A stretch of 16,540 nt of DNA. It comes from an uncultured Gemmataceae bacterium. GTDB taxonomy: Bacteria > Planctomycetota > Planctomycetia > Gemmatales > Gemmataceae. Positions within the stretch are counted from its first letter, which is position 1; every line of letters starts with the position of its first letter. Location of the stretch: the NCBI GenBank assembly GCA_937922175.1, contig CAKZUU010000367.1, positions 1 to 16,540 on the forward strand, written 5' to 3'. A model generated the notes under the pieces. It searched no databases, had not been told where the DNA came from, and was given only the letters and a program-made list of their open reading frames with translations. Position numbers and translations under genes: made by a program. This document shows, in pieces, positions 8,500 to 15,589 of this stretch.

Positions 8500-9465
8500 T
8501 CATTTCCCCCGGTCTCGATCTTTGTCCTCGTAGGCTCGAACAATCTGCTGCACGAGCGGATGGCGGACGATGTCCGATTCGTCGAGGTGAACGATCGCCA
8601 GTCGGTCGATGTTCTTCAGCCGTTGCATCGCGTCGATCATGCCGCTGCGGATTGTCTTCGGCAAGTCGATTTGTGTCACGTCGCCGGTGACGATGATTTT
8701 TGAGTTGGTGCCCAGACGAGTCAGGAACATCTTCATCTGCGGCACCGTCGTGTTTTGCCCTTCGTCGAGGATGATGACCGCGTTCGAGATGGTTCGGCCC
8801 CGCATGTAGGCGAGAGGCGCGATTTCGATGATGTCATTGTCCATGTACCGGCGGACCGTTTCTGGCTCCATCATCTCGTGCAACGCATCGAAAAGAGGTC
8901 GCAGGTATGGGTTGATCTTGGCGTTCAAGTCGCCCGGTAGAAAGCCCAGACGTTCGCCGGCCTCGACAGCCGGCCGAACCAAGACGATTCGCTTGATTGC
9001 CCCTTGGCGGAGCAAGGTGACCGCCATTCCCACGGCCAGATAACTTTTGCCCGTTCCCGCTGGCCCCACACACAACGTCACGTCGTGATCGCGCATCGCC
9101 TGGATGTACCGGGCCTGACCATCGGTGCGAGGTCGGACAGCCCGGCCGGCAGCGTGAACTGCCAAGGTTTGCGGCGTCTGCCGCTCATGCGAGTGCTGCA
9201 CGATCTCCAAGACCGTGCGCACTTCTTCGCTGGACACCTGCCCCTGCTTCTGGATCATCTGACGAAGTTGATGGAAAGCCCGCTCTGCCCGCTGCACCGC
9301 TTCCTCATCTCCCTCGATTTGCACCGTATCGCCTCGAGCGATCAATCTCACTCCCAAGGCATCCTTAATCATCCGCAGGTGGGCATCCCGCTGGCCGAAC
9401 AACAGGATCGCTTCCTCACGATCGGCCAACTGTACGGTCGCGCTCGACGCAACAGGATCAACCAT
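8500..9465 (-). CDS. phoH: PhoH family ATPase (PhoH/YbeZ type)
   Basis: This 321-residue protein matches bacterial PhoH-like (YbeZ) proteins in length and layout. An N-terminal KH-like RNA-binding region (about 15-75) precedes the P-loop NTPase domain (about 108-315). Walker A GPAGTGKS is at 134-141, VRPAVEAGE at 163-171, Walker B VIILDEGQN at 230-238, and the TGDVTQID segment begins at 260. The family is linked to RNA metabolism and often pairs with the endonuclease YbeY; its exact reaction is unsettled. No ybeY-like gene follows: the next gene, 77 bases on, is the UvrC-like one. The ATG at 9465 has GAGGAT about 11 bases upstream. Confidence 0.95.
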   Translation of the reverse strand: MVDPVASSATVQLADREEAILLFGQRDAHLRMIKDALGVRLIARGDTVQIEGDEEAVQRAERAFHQLRQMIQKQGQVSSEEVRTVLEIVQHSHERQTPQTLAVHAAGRAVRPRTDGQARYIQAMRDHDVTLCVGPAGTGKSYLAVGMAVTLLRQGAIKRIVLVRPAVEAGERLGFLPGDLNAKINPYLRPLFDALHEMMEPETVRRYMDNDIIEIAPLAYMRGRTISNAVIILDEGQNTTVPQMKMFLTRLGTNSKIIVTGDVTQIDLPKTIRSGMIDAMQRLKNIDRLAIVHLDESDIVRHPLVQQIVRAYEDKDRDRGK

Positions 9466-9540
9466 GCCGTCGGGGATCCTCTTCGTTGGAGGGCGCCAGC
9501 CGAAGGAGTCCGCTCCCTCGGTCTGCGACCCATGATCTTA

Positions 9541-10410
9541 TCACACGGGGGTGATTGGCTCGAAGGTCAGTGCCCAGTAAGAGACCGGAGCCGTGAACAC
9601 CACCGAATCGACGACATCCAGCACACCGCCGAAACCAGGGACGGTATCGGAAGCGTCTTTATGAAAACTTTCGCGTTTGATGAGCGACTCAGCCAGGTCG
9701 CCGCACATTCCCAGTCCGCCGATGACCAAACCAAAGACCAGGGCCTTAACTACCCAAGCGGCGGGGCGACCTCCCCATGACGCGCCGGTGATTGCCGCCC
9801 CGCAAGAAAAAAGGATGGCTCCGAGGGCACCCTCCCAGGTTTTTTGCGGACTCAACAAGGGGGTCATGCGATGTCGTCCGAACATCCGTCCTGTCAGGTA
9901 GGCCCCGATGTCGCCACATTTCGGCACGAAGATCGCCAGGATCAAGGTCTGCAATGCACGCTGGGCATCTTCCTCGCGGGGCGGTAGCCAACGCAACGAG
10001 ACTAGGTAACTCGGCATTACGCCGAGATACAGAACGACGAGAAGGGTCATGGCGACACGAGGAATCGCCTGCCCCGGACCGGAGTAAACCCAGAGTTCGC
10101 GGAGGAACGCCCCAAGCGCGATGACCGTCACGACAACAGCCCGCCCATTCGCTCCGATCCGATGGATTCCGACGTTGGCTTCGAGCCACGGACCCATCAA
10201 CGCCGCCAGTACCCCGGCGAAGGCGAGCCACGACACGGGGCGAATGTCGGCACGGATGAGCGCGAGCATTTCGTGACAAGCCAGTGTGCCGCCAACCAGG
10301 ATCAACACCATGAACAAGGGATATCTGGGAGCGAAATGACCATCAAGGAACAATGCCGCAAACACCAGTGCCGCGAGAATCGAACCGACAATGATTCGCG
10401 TCCGGAACAT
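9541..10410 (-). CDS. cdsA: Phosphatidate cytidylyltransferase (CDP-diglyceride synthase)
   Basis: CdsA makes CDP-diacylglycerol from phosphatidic acid and CTP, the branch point for membrane phospholipids. The 289-residue product is a multi-pass membrane protein with hydrophobic segments through residues 8-280. Family motifs include GDIGAYLTGRMFG (166-178), SPQKTWEG (187-194) and GDLAESLIKR (237-246). The C-terminal signature (242-268) departs from the classic form: the His of HGG is Phe260, and the Arg after the Asp is Val266. The acidic residues and KR...KD are kept. The ATG lies 3 bases after the uppS stop, so the two are surely co-transcribed. The 75 bases after the gene hold no clear terminator. 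Confidence 0.95.
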   Translation of the reverse strand: MFRTRIIVGSILAALVFAALFLDGHFAPRYPLFMVLILVGGTLACHEMLALIRADIRPVSWLAFAGVLAALMGPWLEANVGIHRIGANGRAVVVTVIALGAFLRELWVYSGPGQAIPRVAMTLLVVLYLGVMPSYLVSLRWLPPREEDAQRALQTLILAIFVPKCGDIGAYLTGRMFGRHRMTPLLSPQKTWEGALGAILFSCGAAITGASWGGRPAAWVVKALVFGLVIGGLGMCGDLAESLIKRESFHKDASDTVPGFGGVLDVVDSVVFTAPVSYWALTFEPITPV

Positions 10411-10413
10411 GGT

Positions 10414-11184
10414 TTATTTCAGCCCGCCGAAGCGTCGCTCACGCCGGGCGTAATCTCGCAGCGCTTGGTGGAACAGGGGAACATCGAAATCAGGCCAGCA
10501 TTGGGACGTCACCCAGATTTCGGCATACGAGATTTGCCACAAGAGATAGTTGCTAATGCGCATCTCGCCAGCCGTGCGAATGAGCAAGTCCGGGTCGGGC
10601 ATCCCGGCCGTGTATAATGCTCCACTGATGGTTGTTTCGTCGATGTCATTCGGTGACAATTCGCCGCGACGAACCCGCTCGGCGACTTGCCGGACCGCAT
10701 CGACGATTTCCGTCCGCCCCCCGTAATTGATCGCCAGGCACAATGTCATCCCGGTGTTATTTCGACTGATGCGAATGCTTTCGTCGATTTCGGCTAATAC
10801 GTGCTCGGGCAGCGCGGTCCGTCGGCCAATGGTTGTAAAACGAATGTTCTGCTCCATGATTTCATGCCGCTCCGCAATGAGGTACTCCTGGAGCAGGGCC
10901 ATGAGGAAATCGAGTTCGCTCTTCGGTCGCTTCCAATTCTCCACACTCAGACAATAAAGCGTGAGTTGCTGCAACCCCAAGCGGCAACTTTCCTCGACGG
11001 TTCGGCGAACACTCTGCACGCCGCGAAGATGTCCCTCGCTGCGGTTCTTGCCGCGCTCCAGCGCCCAACGCCCATTGCCGTCCATGATAATGGCGACGTG
11101 TTTCGGCAACCGCTCGGGTGTCAAACCTTCCGGCAGCGTCACGTCACGATCTCGCAGAGAACAGGACATCGCTTCGTCAATCAT
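10414..11184 (-). CDS. uppS: Isoprenyl transferase (undecaprenyl diphosphate synthase type)
   Basis: This cis-prenyltransferase extends farnesyl diphosphate with isopentenyl units to make the lipid carrier for peptidoglycan and other surface polymers. Counting from ATG 11184, the protein has 256 residues, the normal family length. Catalytic Asp35 lies in MDGNGRWA (34-41), SVENWKRP is at 80-87, AINYGGRTE at 151-159, and the signature DLLIRTAGE...SNYLLWQ at 199-217 fits the family pattern. A longer frame back to 11301 exists but would lie inside purA. ATG 11184 starts one base after the purA stop, with AGG directly before it. ATG 11169 is a possible alternative with no better ribosome site. The gene is tightly packed between purA and cdsA. 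Confidence 0.95.
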   Translation of the reverse strand: MIDEAMSCSLRDRDVTLPEGLTPERLPKHVAIIMDGNGRWALERGKNRSEGHLRGVQSVRRTVEESCRLGLQQLTLYCLSVENWKRPKSELDFLMALLQEYLIAERHEIMEQNIRFTTIGRRTALPEHVLAEIDESIRISRNNTGMTLCLAINYGGRTEIVDAVRQVAERVRRGELSPNDIDETTISGALYTAGMPDPDLLIRTAGEMRISNYLLWQISYAEIWVTSQCWPDFDVPLFHQALRDYARRERRFGGLK

Positions 11185-11185
11185 C

Positions 11186-12520
11186 CTATCGAATGATCGT
11201 CTGATCCCGATCCGGTCCCACGGAGACGATGCCGACCGGCACGCCAAGCTCTTCCGCCACCCGATCGACGTACCGCCGAGCCGCCGAGGGTAAATCAGCA
11301 AACCGTCGAGCCTGTGTCAATTCTTCACCATACCATCCCGGCAGATATTCGAGAACAGGCGTCGCTGCCTCCAATTGACGGGCGTCGGCTGGGAAATCGG
11401 ATCTCCGCTCGCCGTGGATCTCGTACGCGGTGCAGATCGCGATCTCGCGCACGCAACTGAGAACGTCGAGGAGCGTGACGGCCAATTCGTCCACATCGCT
11501 GACGGCGGCGGCATACCGCAGAGCGACGAGATCCAACCAACCCACCCGTCTCGGTCGTCCCGTCACCGTGCCGTACTCGCGACCTTTTCGTCGAATCGAC
11601 TCGCCCGTTCCTTCCGGACCGTCGGTCAATTCGGTGGGAAATGGACCTCGCCCCACGCGGGTGGTGTAAGCCTTGACGACACCGATGACTCGCGTGAGTC
11701 GGCGTGCGGGGACTCCGCTTCCCGACCAGATACCCGCCGGGGAACTACTCGAACTCGTCACAAACGGGTAGGTTCCGTGGTCGATGTCGAGCAAACTACC
11801 TTGGGCGGCCTCGAACAGAATTCGCCGACCCTGCTGAAGGGACTGCCGAAGAAACTGGCATGTATCCGCAACGTGGGGACGAAGTGATTCGCCGTAATGC
11901 AGGTACTCTTGCGTCAATTTGTCGGCATCGAAGACCTGCGCGTTCCCCCCGCTCGCCAACGCTTGAATCCAACGGTTCTTCCATGGCACAACCCGCCGCA
12001 GCCGATCGCGCAGGTGGTCAGGTGATAGCAAATCGCCGACCCGAATGCCGCAGACCCGACCGACTTTGTCCTGATAACAGGGTCCGATGCCTCGTCCGGT
12101 CGTGCCGATCGCTCCTTCGCTGTCGGTCTCGCTGAGGCGCTCTTCCTCCATGTGATACGGGAAGACGACGTGAGCGCGTTCGCTCACCATCAAATTGCCG
12201 CCGACTTCGATCCCCGCCTCTCGAATCTGCGTCACCTCCTCGATGAAGCGAGGGGGGTAAACGACAACTCCGTTTCCGATCACGGAGGTTAGCCGAGGAT
12301 TCAAGACCCCGGCGGGCAACAGCGAAAGTTTGAACGATCGTCCGTCGCGAACGATGGTGTGGCCAGCGTTGGCCCCGCCGTTATAACGCACGACGATGTC
12401 ATGGTCCTCACCCAGGAGATCGACCAGCTTGCCTTTGGCTTCATCACCCCACTGAAGACCTACCACACATGTGCAAGTCTCGGACGGTGTCGCCGAACCG
12501 ATCGCTGAAGATGACATCAT
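11186..12520 (-). CDS. purA: Adenylosuccinate synthetase
   Basis: PurA joins IMP and aspartate using GTP, the first committed step to AMP. From ATG 12520 the protein has 444 residues, close to the usual 430. Visible motifs are QWGDEAKGK (23-31, with catalytic Asp26 and the permitted Ala in place of Gly), GGANAGHT (48-55, with His54), GIGPCYQDKVGR (the second family signature), EAAQGSLLDIDHGTYP, VGRGPFPTE and the C-terminal VSVGPDRDQT. A TTG at 12547 would add nine residues but would sit almost at the predicted transcription start, so ATG 12520 or ATG 12517 is preferred. The gene leads a run with uppS one base downstream, an unusual pairing of purine and lipid-carrier genes. Confidence 0.96.
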   Translation of the reverse strand: MMSSSAIGSATPSETCTCVVGLQWGDEAKGKLVDLLGEDHDIVVRYNGGANAGHTIVRDGRSFKLSLLPAGVLNPRLTSVIGNGVVVYPPRFIEEVTQIREAGIEVGGNLMVSERAHVVFPYHMEEERLSETDSEGAIGTTGRGIGPCYQDKVGRVCGIRVGDLLSPDHLRDRLRRVVPWKNRWIQALASGGNAQVFDADKLTQEYLHYGESLRPHVADTCQFLRQSLQQGRRILFEAAQGSLLDIDHGTYPFVTSSSSSPAGIWSGSGVPARRLTRVIGVVKAYTTRVGRGPFPTELTDGPEGTGESIRRKGREYGTVTGRPRRVGWLDLVALRYAAAVSDVDELAVTLLDVLSCVREIAICTAYEIHGERRSDFPADARQLEAATPVLEYLPGWYGEELTQARRFADLPSAARRYVDRVAEELGVPVGIVSVGPDRDQTIIR

Positions 12521-12556
12521 CGCTGCCCGAATTGGAGAAAGCAACAAACCGCGTTC

Positions 12557-12585
12557 ACGTTAGAAATCCAACAATCGCGAGTCAA
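12557..12585 (-). promoter_or_regulatory. Candidate promoter for purA-uppS-cdsA
   Basis: TTGACT (12580-12585) and TAACGT (12557-12562) are separated by 17 bases on the minus strand, a plausible but weak housekeeping-sigma promoter (good -35, poor -10). It would start transcription near 12550, about 30 bases before the purA ATG. Planctomycete promoters are poorly characterised. Confidence 0.35.
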
Positions 12586-12617
12586 GTGACGCAAATCGGT
12601 TTTCGGATCGGCGCTTG

Positions 12618-12647
12618 TTGACTTCTGGTTGGTAGCTTCATTACATT
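12618..12647 (+). promoter_or_regulatory. Candidate promoter for the oxidoreductase gene
   Basis: TTGACT (12618-12623) and TACATT (12642-12647) are 18 bases apart on the plus strand. They lie about 45 bases upstream of the oxidoreductase ATG, in the divergent intergenic region. A GGAG ribosome site at 12680-12683 stands seven bases before the ATG. The -10 matches at only four of six positions. Confidence 0.4.
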
Positions 12648-12691
12648 AAGGGCGAGATCCCGCCTGCCGTCCTCTTAGTTGGAGCCCCATC

Positions 12692-14173
12692 ATGCGTTCC
12701 GTCAATCGTCGGGAGTTTTTGCAACGGTCCGCAAGCGCGTCCTCGTTACTCGCGTTGGCGGCCCAAGTCGGGTCGGCGCAGCCAAGCGACAAGCCGGATT
12801 TGAAAGGCCCCGCTGGCGACGTCAATTCCCTCCTTCGAGTCGCGGTCGTCGGGGTTCGAGGCCAAGGCGGCAGCCATGTGAACCAGCTTGCCGGCAACCA
12901 GAAACTCCACACCGCCGTGACCCACATCTGCGACGTGGACAGTGCCGTCATCGGCAAAGCCATGAAATTGGTGGAAGAACGACAGGGCAAGCCCCCGATT
13001 TATGTGAAAGACATCCGCAAATTGCTCGAATGCAAGGACATCGACTGTATCACCATCGCGACTCCGAATCATTGGCATGCCTTGGCGACCATTTGGGCGA
13101 TCCAAGCAGGTAAAGATGTTTACGTCGAAAAGCCCGTTAGCCACAACGTCCACGAAGGACGCGTCATGGTGGAGTTCGCCCGCAAATATCGCCGCATCGT
13201 GCAAACCGGCACGCAAAGTCGCAGTCAAACCGGAATGCGCCAGGCGATCGAATTCGTCCGTTCCGGCAAAATCGGGAAAGTCCACCTCGCCAGGGGACTG
13301 TGCTACAAATTGCGGCCGAGCATCGGGAAAACTCAAGGCGAACAAGCCCCGCCCCAAAGCATGGATTACGACCTCTGGTGTGGGCCGGCCCCGTTCAAGC
13401 TCCCCCGCCGAAACACCCCCGACGCCGGCACCGTCCACTACCATTGGCATTGGTTTTGGGATTATGGCAACGGTGACTTGGGCAACCAAGGAATCCACGA
13501 AATGGACAAGGCCCGCTGGGGACTCGGCAAAAACACTCTGCCCCGGTCGGTGCAAAGTCTAGGCGGTCGTCTCGGTTACGAAGATGACGGTGAAACCGCC
13601 AACACCCAAATCTGCCTTTTTGATTATGAAGACTCCCAATTGATCTTCGAAGTCCGGGGCTTGCCATCGCCGGCCCTGCAAGGAGCCAAGGTCGGGAATA
13701 TCTTTTACGGCTCGGAGGGCTACGTCGTTTGTCCGAGCTACTCCAGCGGCGTCGCGTTCACCAAGGACGGGGAGAAAATCGCTGAATTCAAGGGCGGCGG
13801 AGACCATTTCGGGAATTTCGTCGCGGCCGTTCGCGCACGGAATCATCAGTTGCTCCACGCCGATATCCTCGAAGGCCACATCTCCAGTGCGTTGTGCCAT
13901 CTGGGCAACATCAGCTACCGCCTCGGCGAACGGCGACCATTGACCGACGTGGTCCCGACGCTGGGTGGTCATTCCGACGCGATCGAAGCAGTCCAGCGGA
14001 TGATGGAACATTTGGCCGCAAACAACGTCCCCGTTAAGGAAACCCAAGTCCGATGCGGCCCCCGCTTGCGGATCGATGCCTCGCAAGAACGATTCATCGA
14101 CAACGAGTTGGCCAACCAACATTTATTCCGGGTCTATCGTCGGGGCTTCGAGGTACCCGAACGGGTTGGATGA
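12692..14173 (+). CDS. Gfo/Idh/MocA family oxidoreductase with Tat signal
   Basis: This 493-residue NAD(P)-dependent sugar or polyol dehydrogenase family protein has a twin-arginine signal. Arg6-Arg7 in NRREFLQRS is followed by a hydrophobic stretch to about residue 29, so export is likely. The Rossmann domain begins at about 49 with VAVVGVRGQGG; CDVD follows at 80-83 and ATPNHWHA at 123-130. EKP (146-148) carries the family lysine Lys147. In the C-terminal domain, GDLGNQGIHEMD (261-272) holds the predicted active-site His269. Exported members of this family occur in many copies in planctomycetes, where polysaccharide breakdown is the usual suggestion. The substrate cannot be deduced here, and no carbohydrate gene is nearby. 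This is the only plus-strand gene in the window, convergent with fur. Confidence 0.93.
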   Translation: MRSVNRREFLQRSASASSLLALAAQVGSAQPSDKPDLKGPAGDVNSLLRVAVVGVRGQGGSHVNQLAGNQKLHTAVTHICDVDSAVIGKAMKLVEERQGKPPIYVKDIRKLLECKDIDCITIATPNHWHALATIWAIQAGKDVYVEKPVSHNVHEGRVMVEFARKYRRIVQTGTQSRSQTGMRQAIEFVRSGKIGKVHLARGLCYKLRPSIGKTQGEQAPPQSMDYDLWCGPAPFKLPRRNTPDAGTVHYHWHWFWDYGNGDLGNQGIHEMDKARWGLGKNTLPRSVQSLGGRLGYEDDGETANTQICLFDYEDSQLIFEVRGLPSPALQGAKVGNIFYGSEGYVVCPSYSSGVAFTKDGEKIAEFKGGGDHFGNFVAAVRARNHQLLHADILEGHISSALCHLGNISYRLGERRPLTDVVPTLGGHSDAIEAVQRMMEHLAANNVPVKETQVRCGPRLRIDASQERFIDNELANQHLFRVYRRGFEVPERVG

Positions 14174-14201
14174 AACAGTTACCGGCAATGAAAAGGACGA
14201 C

Positions 14202-14233
14202 GGGCGAGGAGAGTTCTCGAATACTCCTCGCCC
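14202..14233. terminator. Bidirectional terminator hairpin between convergent genes
   Basis: GGGCGAGGAG (14202-14211) and CTCCTCGCCC (14224-14233) form a perfect 10-base stem around a 12-base loop. The hairpin lies 28 bases after the oxidoreductase stop and 20 bases after the fur stop. TTTCTT follows on the plus strand and CCTTTTC on the minus strand, so it could end transcription from both sides, though neither T-run is long. Confidence 0.75.
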
Positions 14234-14253
14234 CGTACCGTTTCTTAGTGCGC

Positions 14254-14742
14254 TCAGATCATATCCAGCCGTCGCTTGGCCGATCGGGCCCGATTACACT
14301 CTTGACAGACACCTCGCACGACCAAGGTGTGACCGCTCTGCTGGAAAAAGTGGCTGGTACACACTTCCCGAATGGCATTCTGGATCGTCTCGGACTGGAA
14401 TTCGATCATTTTGCCGCACACTTCGCAAACGAGGTGTTCGTGCTGCGGATAACCGTAATCGTGTTCGTAAACCGTGCGGGAGTTGACCTCGATGCGACGG
14501 AGGAGACCGGCGTCGACCAGTTTCGCCAAGGTCCGATAGACCGTGGGCCGGCTGATGCGAAGATCAGCCCGATCCAGGTCACGGATCAATTGGTTGACAT
14601 CGAAATGATCGTGTTGGGCGAAAATAAACTGGATGAGTTCACGTTGGGGCCGAGTCAATCGCTGAGATTTCGGCCTCGTCGCCAGGTACTCGCGGAATTT
14701 GCTCTCCGGAGATTGAGAGACGGGGACGGCCGGCAGCACCAC
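14254..14742 (-). CDS. fur: Fur family metal-responsive transcriptional regulator
   Basis: This 162-residue protein fits the Fur/Zur/PerR family. The winged-helix domain (about 27-88) includes SRPTVYRTLAKL (64-75), the recognition-helix region. The dimerisation and metal domain has HEHLVCEVCGK (101-111). Cys106/Cys109 and Cys146/Cys149 form the two CxxC pairs of a structural zinc site. These motifs do not settle whether it senses iron, zinc or peroxide. The start is GTG at 14742 (a second GTG follows at once), chosen because GGGGGAG lies six bases upstream. A near-consensus promoter stands about 120 bases upstream, and a strong hairpin lies in the leader. It may regulate itself. Confidence 0.92.
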   Translation of the reverse strand: MVLPAVPVSQSPESKFREYLATRPKSQRLTRPQRELIQFIFAQHDHFDVNQLIRDLDRADLRISRPTVYRTLAKLVDAGLLRRIEVNSRTVYEHDYGYPQHEHLVCEVCGKMIEFQSETIQNAIREVCTSHFFQQSGHTLVVRGVCQECNRARSAKRRLDMI

Positions 14743-14748
14743 AATCAG

Positions 14749-14755
14749 CTCCCCC
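14749..14755 (-). promoter_or_regulatory. Ribosome binding site deciding the fur GTG start
   Basis: GGGGGAG on the minus strand lies six bases before the GTG at 14742. The same heptamer precedes the FlgM-like gene four bases before its ATG. No ATG lies in a suitable place nearby, so the spacing supports the GTG start. Confidence 0.6.
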
Positions 14756-14780
14756 AGACAGTTTCACGTTCGGCAAGTTT

Positions 14781-14806
14781 GGGAGGGATGATGCGTCATC
14801 CCCCCC
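14781..14806 (-). promoter_or_regulatory. Hairpin or operator in the fur leader
   Basis: GGGATGA (14785-14791), a four-base TGCG loop and TCATCCC (14796-14802) form a perfect seven-base stem. It extends to ten pairs with one mismatch across 14781-14806. The element lies between the predicted promoter and the ribosome site of fur, about 40 bases before the start. It does not resemble the classic Fur box. It could be an operator, an mRNA structure controlling translation, or a terminator remnant of the upstream gene; no T-run follows it on the minus strand. Confidence 0.5.
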
Positions 14807-14866
14807 AATGATTTGGCACAATCCCCGCCGAAGCGGAGGCCCGGTTGCATCTTCGTTGCCGACGGT

Positions 14867-14894
14867 ATTATACCCTCCTGAAGCGTGGTGCCAA
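14867..14894 (-). promoter_or_regulatory. Near-consensus promoter for fur
   Basis: TTGGCA (14889-14894) and a perfect TATAAT (14867-14872) are separated by 16 bases on the minus strand, making this the best promoter match seen in the window. The -10 box lies inside an 11-base palindrome, GGTATTATACC (14864-14874), which a regulator could use. Predicted transcription starts near 14860 and leaves a leader of about 118 bases. Confidence 0.65.
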
Positions 14895-14941
14895 CCGACC
14901 GGGCGGTTACCCCGATAGTCCCGTCCGAGCGGGCTTCATCC

Positions 14942-15196
14942 TCAATCGAGTCCCAAGCGCTCGATCATCCGTGTCAATGCGAGGTCGAGTTTCTCCGGTG
15001 TGTCGTAGGTTCCCGCTGCGATTTCCCTCCGCACCCGTGCCACCAGATCGTACCGAATCGCCGGGTCGGTGGCCTCCGGTGGAGCTCCGGATTGGCACAA
15101 GCCTTTGCGCGTCACGGGCCGACTGGGTCGCATCAGCCGGACAGGGAAATGAGGCCCTTGAACACACTGGGTCGAACCATTGGAAAACATCGTCAT
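14942..15196 (-). CDS. FlgM-like small protein (probable anti-sigma factor)
   Basis: This 84-residue ORF has a C-terminal half resembling the conserved helices of the flagellar anti-sigma factor FlgM. Residues about 49-81 include LVARVRREIAAGTY and TPEKLDLAL, close to the family's IR..I..GTY...PEK...AL pattern. The N-terminal half (about 1-45) is Pro/Arg-rich and probably disordered, as in FlgM. The ATG at 15196 has GGGGGAG four bases upstream, which supports a real gene; ATG 15190 is an alternative. FlgM binds sigma-28 and holds back late flagellar genes. No flagellar gene is present in this window, so the partner sigma factor is unknown. The neighbouring RsbW-like gene is also an anti-sigma type. 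Confidence 0.7.
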   Translation of the reverse strand: MTMFSNGSTQCVQGPHFPVRLMRPSRPVTRKGLCQSGAPPEATDPAIRYDLVARVRREIAAGTYDTPEKLDLALTRMIERLGLD

Positions 15197-15589
15197 GAAT
15201 CTCCCCCTAGGCGGACGGCCGTATTCGTCGAACCGGGAACGTCTCGCCGGGTACAGGGATCGGAGTCGGAGGGCTCAGAAGCCTCCAGCGGCCGCTGACT
15301 TGACAGGTCGGCCGCATCCTTGACAGGCCCATTCTACACACGCTGTCACGCATCGAGCGAATCATTTTCCATTGCCCGCGTGACAATTCCGGTATCGACG
15401 AGGCAAGGCGGTCGGTTGAGGCAATCTGGGCATCGCCGCCAAAGAAATTTCCCATAAAAAGGGGCAATCTACGCAATACACGCATCGCAACCATTTCGCC
15501 GTTCGCATCGACACATCTCCCGAAAATCGCCCCGGTTCTCGTTCAAGTCCGGCGCAATTTTCCCCTCTAAGTCCGTCTGCTATCGAGGT
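15197..15589. other. 393-base intergenic region with clustered TGACA half-sites
   Basis: No convincing gene was found. A 95-codon minus-strand frame (15207-15494) lacks any recognisable family. The region holds two CTTGACAGG direct repeats (15299-15307 and 15319-15327), an inverted pair TGTCACGC (15344-15351) and GCGTGACA (15378-15385), and a minus-strand TAGAAT (15331-15336) that could be a -10 box without a good -35. It is probably the control region of the FlgM-like gene. Confidence 0.55.
15299..15327 (+). repeat. Two CTTGACAGG direct repeats, 20-base period
   Basis: Identical nine-base copies start at 15299 and 15319. A 20-base period is close to two turns of the helix, a spacing often used by paired regulator sites on one DNA face. 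They lie about 120 bases upstream of the FlgM-like start. Confidence 0.6.

Noticed and set aside
9004..9780. Plus-strand 258-codon frame opposite phoH and cdsA
   Set aside because: It is antisense to the PhoH Walker A region and the end of CdsA, and has no recognisable motif.
11186..11301. Extended uppS start at 11301
   Set aside because: It would place 39 extra residues inside purA, and the UppS family needs no such extension. ATG 11184 gives the normal length.
12746..13555. Minus-strand 269-codon frame opposite the oxidoreductase
   Set aside because: The plus-strand reading carries the Tat motif, Rossmann fold and EKP signature; this frame is a shadow.
14053..14811. Plus-strand 252-codon frame running through fur
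   Set aside because: It overlaps the oxidoreductase end, the terminator hairpin and the whole fur gene, whose zinc and HTH motifs are clear.
15207..15494. Minus-strand 95-codon frame in the intergenic region
   Set aside because: No family resemblance, no convincing ribosome site, and Arg/Pro/Ser-rich composition typical of chance frames. The region has repeat motifs of regulatory type instead.
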